The notes: generated by a model not told the origin, from the letters alone. A stretch of 64,000 bases of DNA from Cristatella mucedo (GCA_009760855.2 WPIO01000004.1:11260001-11324000), one strand, 5' to 3'; shown: positions 12,742 through 25,312, counted from the stretch's first letter. A program made the numbers and translations.

Positions 12742-14577
12742 CCTGGTTGCATGGTCGTAGCCGTTCGGAGTTAGTTGAAATTCGTCCGCATGAACATAAT
12801 TGCATTGCGTTTCAATGAGTTTCAAAGTAAACGGAATCATCGCAGAAACTGTGTAGACGTACTGTGATACGAAGTACGAGGAACTTCCCCGAGGAGACGA
12901 AAATTAGCAGAAGAATTGTCGTAGGAACGCAGAACTCACCTCGCGAGATAGAGGAGCAGGTCTTCCCGCTGCATACAGCAGCGGCAGGTAATGTAAATGT
13001 ATCTCCGTCTGTGACTCGACAGAGTCACATAGAATACGTGGCTGTTTTGCAGGAGAGCTTTCTATCGCGAGCTCGAAGCCTAAGCGGCTGTCGGTACGCG
13101 TTCGGCAGCCAACGAATACCATCTCAGGCAACAGAGTGAACGTGGGAACCGTAGCTGAGTCAGGAGGACAGTCAAGAAAGCGAGCAGCAGGGAAGTAGAA
13201 GCCCAGAACGGCTGGAAAGGGTGCGCCGCAGTCGGCAGCAGCAGCAGGAGAGCAGGCATGCGAGATAAAGCCTTAGCACCTCGTTATTTCAGACGATCGC
13301 AGAAAGCAAGGGTCTTCATCGGCACGCATAGCATTTTTATTTCAAGAGACCGACTAGGCTGTGAACCAATCGTGGCTCGGATACGCTATCAGTAGCTTGA
13401 TTGCAGAGCAGTGGGGCAGCTTTTCCTTGCTTGCATCGTCATTCCAGGCTAAGGTAGCTACCGGACACCTACACGTTATCAGTAGCCGTTTCCGAAGCTA
13501 GTAGCTAGCGCAAGACCCTTGCTCAATCTCCGCTAGCGACTCCGTATCTAAGCACCCGAAAGGCGGCCGGCCCCGGGCTACTGCGAGTGTCAGTTCATCC
13601 TCAGCTTCCGAGACGCAGTGCGCCCGTGCACATCTGCCCGTCCGTTGACACGATGCGGTCGTCTACTACGTTTGGTGAGCCGTAATGGCTCACTAGGTTA
13701 GGCGGTTGCTTTTCACGACCTCGGCCCTGAGGTCGTGGGTTCGAATCTTTTGGTGGGCGATCCTTTATCGCCGCTGCAAGCGGTGGTGATAGCCGTCAAG
13801 GCTCTTCTGTCGCTATACAAAAAGAGGCTGTTAAATCAGCTTGTATTTATTTATTTATTTTTAATGTTGTTACAGGTTACTCAGCCGCCGGTACTGTCCC
13901 GCAAAATCCACGGCGTAAGCATATACTCACAATTCGCTCAAGGTCAGAACGATGGTGTCCCCCAATTTGCTTAATTATATTGTCAAAGCGCGGCTCCAAG
14001 ATTCGCACAAGTTTAGCAGGAGATTTTTCTGACCCCAAAGTTCGGCAGAGCGGGCAGCTACTTCAGTTTTCAAACGCTCAACATCGCTGTCAGTGCGCTG
14101 CTCAATCACGCAAATAAATAAACCCACCTGCGACGACGCTCGGCGCTCGCGCAGTCGCAAGCAATGAGACAACTGCCCGAGACAACTGCCGAGGACAACT
14201 CCTCAGCTTTATCCGTGACTGCACACGTCAAATGCGTATTACATTAAGGGGCGGGGCGGCTGCCGGCGCGTCCAGTCAGAGCTGGGCTGCGACACACAGC
14301 GTAGCGGTGCTAGTCCCAGACGACGTGCGACGGATGCAGGTGAAGTCCCAAGGCTTGTGGCGCGTGTAGCGGCTGGTAGGAGCTGCATTTACTTACGCAC
14401 GCGGGTACGCCGGAAGTTGCGGAACGCGTAAGCGCTGAAGAGCGTCCGTACCTTAAGGTAATGCACAGAAAGTCTACTCGACACCGACGGTATATGTAGC
14501 ATCAGCCGCGAACAATAAATATCCTGGCAGTCATATTTCCTGACTAATGAAAATCGCCAACCCGCCCGCCCTCGGGC
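12742..14577. repeat. Tandem segmental duplication, unit 2 (1836 bp)
   Basis: Compared with unit 1 it lacks 167 bp (equivalent of 11233-11399, between two GTTTCC hexamers). A further 266 bp (equivalent of 11425-11690) is replaced by 15 bp at 13512-13526. It also has two fewer C in a C-run near 13960. Otherwise I see near-identity, so the duplication is recent or an assembly artefact. Confidence 0.93.
13675..13864 (+). mobile_element. tRNA-derived SINE, family 1 (in duplication unit 2)
   Basis: Same copy carried along in the tandem duplication, offset 1837 bp from 11838. It is not an independent insertion. Confidence 0.92.
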
Positions 14578-15590
14578 GGCGCTACCGGCGTCGCGTAGCG
14601 CTTCCGGCGTGGCTGAGCTGCCAGCTGCGAACCAGCTTAGAACGCGCGGTGCTGGCGCGTTTGACGCGCTGCTTTGAGCGCGCCGCCGCAGAATGGCTGC
14701 GACGCGTTTCGCTTTCTTCAAACCATTCGCTTGTCTTGGCAAAGGAGACGGCGAACGCGAGCGAATCCGAGAGCAGGCGCTCGCGTTCGCGCGGCGGCGC
14801 CGCGAAAAGCGCAGTCACGTCACGCCCCGCCCACGCGGCGCCTCCGACCCCTTTTGCACCGCGCCGCCGCCGCGCGGTCCGGTGGAGCCGCGGAGCGCGA
14901 CGCCGGCTCGGACAGCGGCAGCTCTCGGCGGCGGGAGCGAGCGCCGACCGACGGCCGCGGAGCGGTAATGACCGCTCCGCGGCGCCAGCGAAAGCCCGAC
15001 AGCTCGGCGGCGGCGAGCGGCAGATCGCGCTGTCGACTCCGATCGGCCTCCAATTAGCCGCAGCCAGCCGTCCGAGCGTCGAATGAACGCCGGCGGCTCG
15101 GCGCGAGTGCGGAGCGCAACAAAAGAATGACACCGGACCCGACCGCGCGCGCTCGGGCCGCGGCGGCGGCCGCGTCGTCGTACGGGCTCTGGCGGTAATG
15201 GGCCCGCCGTCGCCGCAGCCGCACTCGTCCGGCTGGCAGGCCGCCGGTAAAAATAAGTACCGCACATCTGCGCTCGAGGGCAATGCAAATGCCAGCCAAT
15301 GAATGGAGTGTCTGGGAGGCCGTGTCAATTGCGGGCTAATTAATCGCGGGTCTTGCGATGTACTCGCGCGACGGCGCCGTCGGCTTGCAGCGGCGGATCG
15401 GCGGACGAGGAGGCTACCGTCGCCGGATGAGACGCGGCCGAATTTCGAAACGCCTCGCTAGAGTGTATGTGTTGCAGTCAGTCGCGGCGGAAGATGGCGT
15501 GCGCGGCGGCGTGCTCGGCGGCGGCGTGCTCGGCGGCGGCGTGCTCGGCGGCGGCGTGCTCGGCGGCGGCGTGCTCGGCGGCGGCGTGCT

Positions 15591-15632
<42 letters not shown>

Positions 15633-15965
15633 GTCTCGCGACCCTCCTCGTCAAAACCGTGGCTCACCTCAAACGGAGTATGGAGCGGTTTCGCAGATGT
15701 CACTCGCGGGCGGCTGGTGCGTGGGAGCGAAAGTACCGGTGGCGAGTCGGTTGTCCGAGTCGAAAGCACAGCGTGAGCATTCACTCAGCTCCGGCTGCAC
15801 AGCCGGATCCGCGTGCACCCCTACGGCTCTCCTGGGCCGGCGCCGACGCTGCAGTGGCTACTAGACGCGGACGCAGCTGCCGGACTGTCTCAGCGGTCTC
15901 CCCCATACCAAAAAAGCTTCGACCTGCCGCCGACCTGAAGACCGGTCGATGTTTCCGCCGCTCGC
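14578..15965. other. CpG-dense block, no supported gene
   Basis: Starts exactly where the tandem duplication ends. Contains GCGGCG-rich sequence and the 15 bp minisatellite. Open frames on both strands are compositional. Confidence 0.65.
15511..15632. repeat. 15 bp GC minisatellite (6 units) followed by (GGC)n
   Basis: GTGCTCGGCGGCGGC repeats exactly six times from 15511 to 15600 and grades into a GGC run to about 15631. Confidence 0.95.
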
Positions 15966-15967
15966 CA

Positions 15968-16050
15968 AAATCATAATCATAATAATAATAATGCATTTGA
16001 TAAAGCGCCCTCAGGGAACTCAATCTCTTTCTAGGCGCTTTACAATCGCC
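15968..16050 (-). mobile_element. LINE 3' tail fragment, antisense
   Basis: An ATA/AAT-rich run then GCGCCCTCAGGGAACTCAAT and CTCTTTCTAGGCGCTTTACA, a short LINE end inserted at the edge of the CpG-dense block. Confidence 0.85.
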
Positions 16051-18180
16051 TCGCTTTGGACCCCTCACACGTACAAGCCTATGACCGCCGCAGAGGGCTT
16101 GGAAGGGCGGCGAGGGAGGGGGGCACAGGACCACCCCCTGGTATATTGGCCTAGGAGGGGCGCGGGTGGTGGGGGCCTAATGCTGCCCCCAGACCTGGCT
16201 GGAGGGCGAGCCAGAAAACTGTCGCAACTAAAATTATAGCCGCCGCTCTTTGCCCAAAACTAGCCTTTGACCTTGCTCGACCGGTAGCTCTATTCCCGGG
16301 GGGGGGGGGGGGAGGAGGAGTACCGAGCTTTCAGGTAGGGGCCACCGGGCTTAGCGAGCGGATCTAGCGGCTCGTCAGGAAGAGCGGCTCGTCAGGAAGA
16401 GTGGCGCGTGCGTCCCGATCGTCGCGCGCCGATTTAAGGCGTTCCTTCGCAGAGAATCGACCGACTTTTCCGTGATGTGCTGGAAAGGGGATCGCAGAGC
16501 AACGCGTATTCGACTCGCACGTGCAGGGTCGATTTCTGGACGGCTATCTTTATTGTTAAGGGGGAATAGTCGCATTTCCGGAGCTGCCGATCCAGCTTCG
16601 CGCGTTCTTTTAATTGGGGTGCAGCATCGTTTTCAGGCGGATGAATCTAATCAGGCTTCCTGGCGGCGCATCTCCTGCGTGCGGAGAGTAGGGCTTTACC
16701 CCAAAAACGGGAGTTTCTTTTTAGATAGGCTAAGCGCGCGAGTCGTCAGGGCCATTTCTCCACAAGGAGGCAACAGATATTTTTTCGATGGGTTGCGTAA
16801 GCAGCGCGCGGGGGCAGGCGGCCTTCGGTGCCTTTCAGCTTCGGGCTCAACAAAAGGAGTGTCCCGGTCTCTTTTCAGACGGCGCCGCTAGATGGGCTTT
16901 CGGGTGAGGACGCTCTTTCGGTGCGGATGTGTGGACTGTACCGAAATGGTACCGAACTTCCGTTTTTCTATCAATGAGGGGCTGAAAAGCCCATATTTTC
17001 CCGGCCATCTTCAGCGCACGCGATTACGTACGCTGAAGATGACCGGGAAAATGGGCTTTTTCTACTAGCTTCCTTTCTCAAAGAAACTACAGAGATTTCT
17101 TAGGCTTGAGAGAGTTCAGCAAACGAAATTGTTGAATTTAAAGTAAGCTTAAATAGCGGCTCTCGAGTCTTGTCGGCATCGCAGATTCTCCAGAAGGGGC
17201 AACCGCCTTTTTAGTAGGCTTCTCTTTTAGGTGAAATTAAAAAGGCTTCTACACCGGCGCAGCTTCGGCGCGTCGAGGGCAACCGTTGTTAGAGTTTCTA
17301 AATAGGTATTTTATGGCAAGGTCATTAGAAGCAGCCTGCTACAGGCACCAGGCGGTTCTATAGGCTTGGTACCTTCGGCTGGGTGCTTGAGGCTCTCCAA
17401 GTTAAGTAGTAGTGTCTTTTTGGCGCGTGTCACGAGGATTCTCAGCGCATGCTTTCGGCGGTATGGCGCTGTATGGTTTCCAAGAATGTTTTTTAAGAGC
17501 TAAGTTAGCAGTTAAAGTGAACGAGTAAAATAAAAGTACCGGTTAATACAAAAAGTTTATAGAGGGGTGACACGAGCAGATATCGAAGGAAGAAGTCCTT
17601 AACCTATGCCACTCCTCTTACTTTCGTGCTTAGCCAAGTTACAAAATCTGGCTAGGCCATTGGATAGCAGTGTTGCGGCATTTGATCGGCATGCACCCCT
17701 TGGCAACGCACGAAAATCGTTTAGCAGCTCTCAGAAGCTAGAGTGCAAGTAATCACTAGGTACAATTTGAATCAGTGCATGCAATTTAAAAGTGTCGAAG
17801 GAGACGACACCACTTCGAGTGGTAGCGAGAGCTACACTACTACCGCGGAAAAGAGGTGGACAATCGCGAGCAGCCCGCTCCCGTCAGGGCGTCAATGTAC
17901 GCAGCTACCGCAGCTGCTTCTTACTATGTACACCCGAAAAGAGAGTTCCTGAATATTAAAATTCTTGATAAGTTTTATCGTAAGCAGAGGTGGTTTTCCG
18001 TGCAGCAAGATCAGGTAGCTCTGCGTCGTTGTAGAGGGCTATTGTTGGCGGACTATTTTTCGCAGCGTTCATTTGACAAAGACGTGTATGTATATCGAGG
18101 TGCGTGGTTTTTTTTACCATTCTTTATTATAAAAAAGAAGCGTTTGGAGAATGCGCATACAAAATCGCACAGGAAGGCGC
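16050..18180. other. No gene recognised; G-run and hairpin
   Basis: Contains a poly-G run near 16300, an 18 bp tandem duplication at about 16370-16405 (GCGGCTCGTCAGGAAGA) and the hairpin at 16985-17060. The rest is unremarkable AT/GC-mixed DNA. Confidence 0.5.
16985..17060. repeat. Hairpin-forming inverted repeat (about 30 bp stem)
   Basis: AAAAGCCCATATTTTCCCGG.. at 16985-17016 pairs with ..CCGGGAAAATGGGCTTTT at 17031-17060 around a 14 bp loop, with few mismatches. Function unknown; it lies in a repeat-poor stretch. Confidence 0.85.
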
Positions 18181-18265
18181 GATTCTTAGGTAAATGCAAA
18201 GCACCTAGAAAGAGATTGAGTTCTCTGAGGGGGCTTTATCGAGTGTATTATTCTTACTACTTCCG
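18180..18265 (+). mobile_element. LINE 3' tail fragment
   Basis: AAAGCACCTAGAAAGAGATT then GAGTTCTCTGAGGGGGCTTT, the LINE 3' end without its reverse-transcriptase part. Confidence 0.85.
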
Positions 18266-18869
18266 GAAACGGTGTGGCAATTAGTGCAGATAGGCGCAAG
18301 TCCGAGTTGGCATCGGTCCATCGATCGCGTTTTTGTTGTCGAGCGGGCTAAAGGCTCAACAGATCTTGCTCGCCAGTCAGATCCCGTGCTAGAGCAACCA
18401 GAGTATGGGCGTGGCTGAGTGCTAATATCCTTATGCGACTTGCAGCTGCGAATACTCGTCGGGTCGGCGCACTTAAGCCACCTGCAGAGCTGACCGAAAG
18501 CGTACCTTCGAAGCGTACGTACGAAGCAATTCCTTCACCAGAGAGTCCTGAAGCCTTCTTTGATACTCGCCACAAGAGACCGATTTGAAACTACAGCGCT
18601 TGAAGAGAGTCGCTAGAAATGCCGCCACGACATCTCTGAGCTGAGAAGGTGGGCGATTTCAGCAACATTCGGCACACGTAGGATAAATTACGTAGAAAGA
18701 GCAAAGCCTTCGAGAGAGATGGGATTTTAGCTTCTTTTTAGGATTTACTCAAATTATTAGATGACCTGATGTCAGTCGATATTAAGCCCTACACATGAAC
18801 AGTAGAAGAGCTTAAGACGCGGTGTCCCACAGGTGTGAATGTTCACTAAAGGCACGACCTAGCAGCCAT

Positions 18870-20470
18870 AATTAGAAGAGCTGGCGCTAAGCATGGAGGC
18901 CTGATTAGGAAGCGATTCAGGTGGGTAGGTCGGAGCACGAAAATAGAAGGACCTAAATAATAATAACAATTTCAAGACAGTTAAATAGCGCCCTAAGAGA
19001 ACTACAACTCTTTTTAGGAACTTTAAATATGCTGGATAGGAAGCATGTCAATTGATTAGTGATATAGGGGTCAGATTGTTACTAAATTTGAGAGAATGTT
19101 CTGCCTCAAGTGCAGATGCCAGTGATACATGCTGCAAGGGAGTCGGAGAAGTGCTGAAAGGCAGAGAGGGATCGGAGCACAAGTACAGATGTCCGTCATC
19201 TACATAAAATTAAAGCCTAAATTAAGTTTCACTATCTCAAGGTGACAGAATCTTGAAGGCTATATACTGCTTCACGGAGAGCCGGCCCAGACTGGTGACA
19301 GTGGCGGACTGGGGTAGTTAAGAGAGTCACTGCAGACTAGCCGAGTTTTTCGCCAACTGTGAGCAGAGCACCTTATCGCACAGGCCGGAGGACCTACGAC
19401 TAGTGACTTGCAGGAGTCAAGACCAGATTTTGCAAATGCATGAACCAACTATTCAAGTCTAAGCAGGCCCAAGTGTTTGTACTGCTGAATATAGGCAGAC
19501 TTGACTATGGAGCTGATATGGTTGTCTACTGAAGATTCACTGTGGAACAGGACACCCAGATTTCTCGTAGAAGCCACCAGAGTTTTGCTAGCCGAGACAA
19601 TTTTGAGGTTTGGGCTTTTCCAATTTCCGAATTATACTGGATGTACTCATAACAAGTAAGTTAGTTTCACTGTCATTAAATTGGGAAACGTTCGCAGTCA
19701 TACAAGTGCGAATACGAGCAATACTTGCTGCAAGAGAGTTATGGTTAGGGGTGACATGCACAGCGTCAGCATGCAAATGTGGTTAGTGGCAGCATGCACA
19801 GTGTCAGCACTCATAAGCACATGAAGAACGAATCACAGGGACCCACTAATTGCTGTCCTAAATAGGTGTGTTTTTAAGTTCCTTTTAAATGTGGTCAGGT
19901 CAGCGGATGTTCTGACGCAGGTCGGGAGTGAGTTTCAGGCTTTTAGAGCATACAAACTAAATGCACGATCTCTAAAGGATTTGAGGTTTGGGAGCATACG
20001 AACTAGCGGTCGCCAAAGGATTTGAGGTACGAAGTATTGGTAAACAGTTAGTTTCCGAAAAGCGGGTGGTACGATGCTTGGCCTGGTGGGGGAGTAGATC
20101 TGATAGATAGACTGGAGCCAAAGAATGAAGTGACCTAAAAGTGAGCAACAAAACCTTGAAGTCCATTAATTGCTTGACTGGTAGCCAGTGCAGGTCGGCG
20201 AGAAGTAATGTGATGTGGCAGCTGCGACGCTCACAACAGTCAAGCCTGGCTGCAGAGTTTTTCACCAGCTGCAACCGCCTGATTACACATGCCGGCAGGC
20301 CAGCAAGCAGTGATATACAGAAGTCAAGACGGCATGTCACAAATGCATGGATAAACTTAGATGTGGTATCCATACCTAAACAAGCCCGAATTTTAGCAAT
20401 TTTATGTAGCTGAAAGTAGGCAGACTAGATTGTAGAGATGAACTCCTGCAGAGATATAAAAGCAGAGCTG
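18870..20470 (-). mobile_element. CR1/L2-like LINE fragments, antisense, two or more copies
   Basis: The minus strand carries a 3' tail at 18957-19045 and diverged LINE sequence to 19580. A better copy from about 19590 to 20470 has an open stretch (20373-19972) reading FVTCRLDFCISLLAGLPAC and RRSCHITLLLADLHWLPVKQ. The order of parts suggests adjacent insertions. Confidence 0.85.
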
Positions 20471-22778
20471 AGATGAGTTTACATTTGAAATGTTATGTTG
20501 ATCTCAAGTTTTGGCTCAGTCATGGTTTCTAAAGGGCCCAAAGCTACACTGTAAAGGAAGTTGTTTAAAAGTTAAAAACGTGTCCGTCAGCAAACTGCAA
20601 ACATTTTCCTCGATGTATCAAGGCTGTATAAGTTAGGAATCGTATCTTTTATGGCTAAGAAAGGTACATTTGTAATTTGTTGATATGCTACTTTCTGTTT
20701 ACGTCCAGGTTAGACATGGTTTGCCATGGTTTGGTTTGGTTGATCGTTTTTTAAATGGTTTCCTTCTACAGGGAAACCTTCAAAATTTCAGACCCCAGTT
20801 CTAAATTGTTTTTCTTTAGAAAGGTACCCTAAGCAACTATTCGATTGCTGGACCAATCTTGGTATTTTATAGACATCTGTCCTTAAGTTGGAATAAAGTG
20901 CTTCAGCTAGAGAGTAGAATAAGAGGCTCCAAGAAATGTGAGAAATACGGGAGATGCATGCGTCTCTTAGAGCCAGTCCCTTAATTCGACGGCGTTTCGA
21001 ACAGGCGACAACTATATCACGAGCCCTGGCAGAGGTGTCGGCGTGCAAGAAAGAGTTTGAACGACATTGATGGTGTAATTGTTGGAAAGGCGCCGCATCA
21101 CGACCGGCCGGATTGTCTGAACGCATTTCATCGGCTGGGATTATGAAAGTGACCGCAACTTGCGACACTAGATTATTTATCGTATTGACTATATTATGAA
21201 TTATCTTCGAGTTTTACAACCCCTTCCAAATTAGACCCTATTCGTTTTGTGCTTAAGACTTGTGATGGGTGATTCCTGCCTAATTCTTAGCTACTTCAAA
21301 TTAAATACTTCAGAGTCTTCGAGAAAGTCTCAAAGATCTATTGACTTAAATGTGAACAATCCAGATTAAGAGGGGTTACATGTCTATCAAACGGTTCAGT
21401 CTTACTATGACTAGAGTTACGATCGTCAACAGGCATACAAGAAATTTTTCAATCGAGCTAGCCGTTGGCAGCGCATTGAAGACGCCGCTAGAGGCGTCGG
21501 AGGGAGGAGAGAGCCTATGTATTCTACTGAGCTAAGGGGTAGGAAAAGGGGCAGGAGAAGAATAAGAAGCTCATCAAGAAGGCTCTCGTCTGTCGTTTGT
21601 GACGGCCGAATCGCCCGGCTCTGGAAATATGGGTCACCAAGTTTTGAAATTTGACGACAGAATTCTTCGTTAGCGTTCGTCGATGATGATATCCAATGGT
21701 TGTCCTTGCCCCGTCGCCCGTCTTCTTCGTCCTTTCTTGAGTCAGTGCGAGGAACGATCGATTAGTCTTATCCAAAGATGACACTAGGAAAAAACGAATT
21801 CCTTCTCGGTCGAGTGACGCAAGCCCACTCCGGCGGCACAAGGTATGTGTTCACACAAAGAAACGTCGAAAATATGGTAATGGAGCGAGCCAGCTAAAGG
21901 CTGAATGTAAAGAAAAAATAATCAAGCACATTAGGAATTAACAGCCGCTCCTAAGGAAGCGCACAAGTGCCAAACGCTTTTAAAAATAGCAACTTGTCAG
22001 CGGCTTACAAATTACAACGAATGTTTAGCCCACCATTACGGCGGCAGTTTACCTTCGCTTTAATTGGAGCCCGTCTCAATTGAAATAAGCTCGTGTAAGC
22101 CTTTTGAAGATTGTGATCGTAATTTTACTTGAGTCGAATATTTTGTTAATCCAGATTGTAAAATTGAAGTTCAAAGTCCTTAAAAGCTCTTCCGACACTC
22201 GATGGCCCTTCGAAGCTTTCATCCGTTTACAGGATTACAGACAAGCCCTTGCTTTCGCATAATATCGCGATAATTCGCGCTACGCCCGTCAATAGACACT
22301 GGCCAGCAACTTCTAGGATGTCGTCGTGACCTGCATTTTCTCGGAAATTTCTTTCGTTAATGTGGTGGCTCTTCTTAATCACTAGCCTAGTCAAATTCGA
22401 CTTCATGGGAAGCTTCAAAAACTTCATGCGATTTCCATTACTGGAATCAGCTAGCATTTTTGAGAACCCCCAAAAAAACTTTTGGAACTTGGAAGTTTTT
22501 CCCCTTCCCAATCCCATCTCATAGTAGTCATGGGCACACTTATGAATTTCTCAAATAGTTGTGATAATAAATAGTTAATTTGTTATGTTATTCCGTGAAG
22601 CCCTTTAGAAAAATTGAGCGCGCATAAAAAGAAAACAGTGTGCCATCGAACGTGTGCTGCGGCGATATGAACCCAGTCGCGCACAGCTGAAGGAATTCAA
22701 GCAAGCTGTCACTAACATTGAAGTGGATGCACTCAGACATATTAACAGCGGTTAACCAAGGATAGATGCGTCGTCAGG

Positions 22779-22818
<40 letters not shown>

Positions 22819-23144
22819 TGCACACACACATACCCGCACGCACGCACGTACGCACGCACACCACACAAATGACTGGCTTGCTATTATTTACTTGCTACAA
22901 ATTAGGGTGGTGCAGGCAAATAATGAGCCGTTGACGCTGCCTTAATGACCATTGCCAACGCTTTTTGATAGAGAAAAGTATATAGCTGTATAGGTAGTGA
23001 ACAAGCTAAAGACTTGTATCCAAGCCACCCACTCACATTGACTGCCGTTGATTAAGGCAGAGCATTAAAAATGCCGTAAATAAGGAGCAACGCGTGCATG
23101 CATTTTCACAAAAGAATGCCAATGGATGCAGTGGCCCTGCTAAA
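20470..23144. other. No gene recognised; AT-rich, (CA)n at 22779
   Basis: The sequence looks single-copy within the window. Minus-strand open frames at 20788-21168 and 21524-21841 show no recognisable domain. Confidence 0.5.
22779..22862. repeat. (CA)n microsatellite with ACGC variants
   Basis: CA repeats pass into CATACATGCA and CGCACGCACGTACGCACG variants. Confidence 0.93.
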
Positions 23145-23232
23145 CAATAATTATAATAATAATAATGCATTTGTATAGCACCCCCTGAGAACCGTATTAT
23201 TATTCTAGGCAGTTTACAGATGAGATTGGAAG
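23145..23232 (-). mobile_element. LINE 3' tail fragment, antisense
   Basis: ATAATAATAATGCATTTGTA then TAGCACCCCCTGAGAACC and CTAGGCAGTTTACAGATG match the reverse-complement LINE tail. Confidence 0.8.
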
Positions 23233-25091
23233 GCTTAATGCAACTCCGACATGCGAGTACAACGGCTAATGCGTGGCTCGGCAAATAGCAAAACGGATAG
23301 CCTACATGCGTTGCCGATCTCTTCACGAAACCCTGCAATGAGTTTACTATTCAATCGATGTTTAGGCGGACCTAGGCCACTGGCCCGGTTTGCTGTAGCT
23401 ACCTCTATGCCCTTGAACATCTTAAGGGTATACACTCTCCGCTCGCTGACCGCAGCAGGCGGAACGGTAGCACTTGGCGCTAACTTGTGCAACTTATAAT
23501 TATAAGCACGTGCATTTAGACGCGAAGCAGCGGCGCGCCGGGATTCAGCTCGAGAGCGTGAAAGCGGCGAAGTAAAGCCGAGTCTGTGTAGCCCTTCGCT
23601 GAACGCCGCTGGCTGCGGGAACTATTGGCTCGTTAGTTCAGTCGGTAGAGCACTGAGCACCGGGTAGCCATACCGGAAGCGCCAAGTTCTTTTCCGCATT
23701 CAGTCCCGCTGCGTACGGGCGCCGGGCGCTCTGTACTTTGAAATTTGTGTAATTTGAGCGCACGCTGTTTTGCAAACGCTTTTTCGTCAACCTGTAATCC
23801 GAATTATGCGCAGCGATTTGAAGCTCTCCAGGTACTTTGAGTGCTTACGTGACGCACGCAATTACTTTCGCGTAGTGGTTTTACACGGATTAGTTGTTTT
23901 CAAGCTGCAGGTCCAGTGGCGAGTATGGGGTCCGTTACTACGCAGCAGAGTCATCAAAGCACTCAGAGTTTTATCTCAGAACTGACAAAGGTGACGAAGA
24001 GCGCATGGCTCGTGGACGTGAGCAAGCGCTACTAATAAAAGCGAGAAAATCCGTCCTTCCCTCCGTCGCGCGGCAAGAAGGTGACCGGTACTTCCGATTG
24101 TGATGTGTAACGGACTTGTAATTCTACCGTGACTCGGCGAAGCGAGTCCGCAGGCGGCGAGCTGCTCGTTTAGTATTGTTCGGGAGCCAGCGCCAGGCCA
24201 ACACGGGCCTAGTTACATCTTACGCAATTTCTGCGAATGGCTTGAATGTATATTGCTATTTCGCAACCACCTTGAACCTGAGCGGCGATCGAAGGAGCTG
24301 AATGGCGCTGTCTCGCAGCGCGGATCGAAGGAGCGGCCGCGGAACGGAACCGGCACTCAGAACTGCCCTCGGCAGTTGCTAGGCACTGAGGAGCGGCACT
24401 TGGCACATTGGTGTGAATAGATCAAACCCGCGTACGGATTTCTACTGAAGAGTGCAGGGCTTTTGGTGCGACTGCACTGTTTTCTCGACATTCCGTCGCC
24501 GCCTAGCCGAGATAATGTACAGCAAAAGGCCTCCGGTAACATTGACACCGCGCTCGCAGGCACGCGCTAGTGCAAAGGAAATAGCGCTAGCATTTTCTTA
24601 ACCCCGTAGTGTTTTTTTAGCGTAAATGTAAACGGGACGCTGGCTACCATATTTTGCTTCCAGCTAAGGGAGGACGCTGTGCTCATTGCAGAAAGCTGCT
24701 GTCAGTCTCTTTGCAGGAATGCCGCCGCCGCCGCCACACGGGATGCCATTCGTTCTTTGCAGTTCAGAGCGCTCGCCGCTGCAGGTACAGCAGTGGTTTT
24801 AAAATGTCGAGAGACAGAAGGCCATATGCCGTTTGACTGGACGCCGAAAGAGAATTCAGCCTCGAGTTGTGAACGATCCTGCAAGCTACGGTTTGCGGTC
24901 CAGCGCTCCACCAATTGGGCTATCGAGATTAGTCTTACTACTGCATTCGAAGCGGGGCTGTAGCTGTTTTCTTGCGCGCGTTTCCGCAAAGCCCGTCCGT
25001 CCGCTCGGCGGCACGTGAAGGCAGTGAAAGCACACCCGAGCGCAATCGATCGGTCGAGTGAAAGGACAGTGCATAAAAAAGGCTACACATT
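23233..25091. other. No gene recognised; tRNA-like fragment only
   Basis: Moderately CpG-rich. Apart from the tRNA-like half at 23627 no repeat or gene signature was identified. Confidence 0.45.
23627..23660 (+). repeat. tRNA-like 5' half (A-box), truncated
   Basis: GGCTCGTTAGTTCAGTCGGT then AGAGCACTGAGCAC reads like a tRNA acceptor and D-arm, but no anticodon or T-arm follows. Best seen as a tRNA-derived fragment, not a gene. Confidence 0.5.
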
Positions 25092-25312
25092 AGTAGTACT
25101 GCCGCTTACCACACTTGCACGCTGGCCCTGTGCATGTCACGCCTAGCCACGTTATTCTTGTTGTTTATTGAGCATGCTATCACTAACCATTCGATCGTGT
25201 TTCCTCTGCAGCAAATTTAAAGTGCCTAGAAAGAGACTGAGTTCTTTGAGGGTGCTTTATCAAGTGTGCTATTATTATTATTATTAGTAGTAGTAGTACT
25301 AATGATAATAGT
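25092..25312 (+). mobile_element. LINE 3' UTR fragment with ATT/AGT microsatellite
   Basis: Contains the LINE 3' UTR segment also seen near 6840-7010 (GCACGCTGGCCCTGTGCATG), then AAAGTGCCTAGAAAGAGACT, GAGTTCTTTGAGGGTGCTTT and ATT repeats. Confidence 0.88.

Noticed and set aside
14582-15328. 248-codon minus-strand open frame and overlapping plus-strand frames
   Set aside because: Same reason: low-complexity Arg/Ser/Ala composition, open on both strands.
15358-15864. Plus-strand frame with GVLGG repeats resembling a repeat protein
   Set aside because: The repeats are the 15 bp minisatellite and GGC run; the flanking protein has no recognisable domain, and the opposite strand is open too.
20788-21168. 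126-codon minus-strand frame
   Set aside because: No family recognised and no exon-like borders; could be an old repeat.
22779-22862. Regular repeats considered as a CRISPR-like array
   Set aside because: Plain dinucleotide microsatellite; no spacers, and the genome is animal.
23627-23700. Candidate tRNA gene
   Set aside because: Only the 5' half fits; there is no anticodon stem or T-arm.
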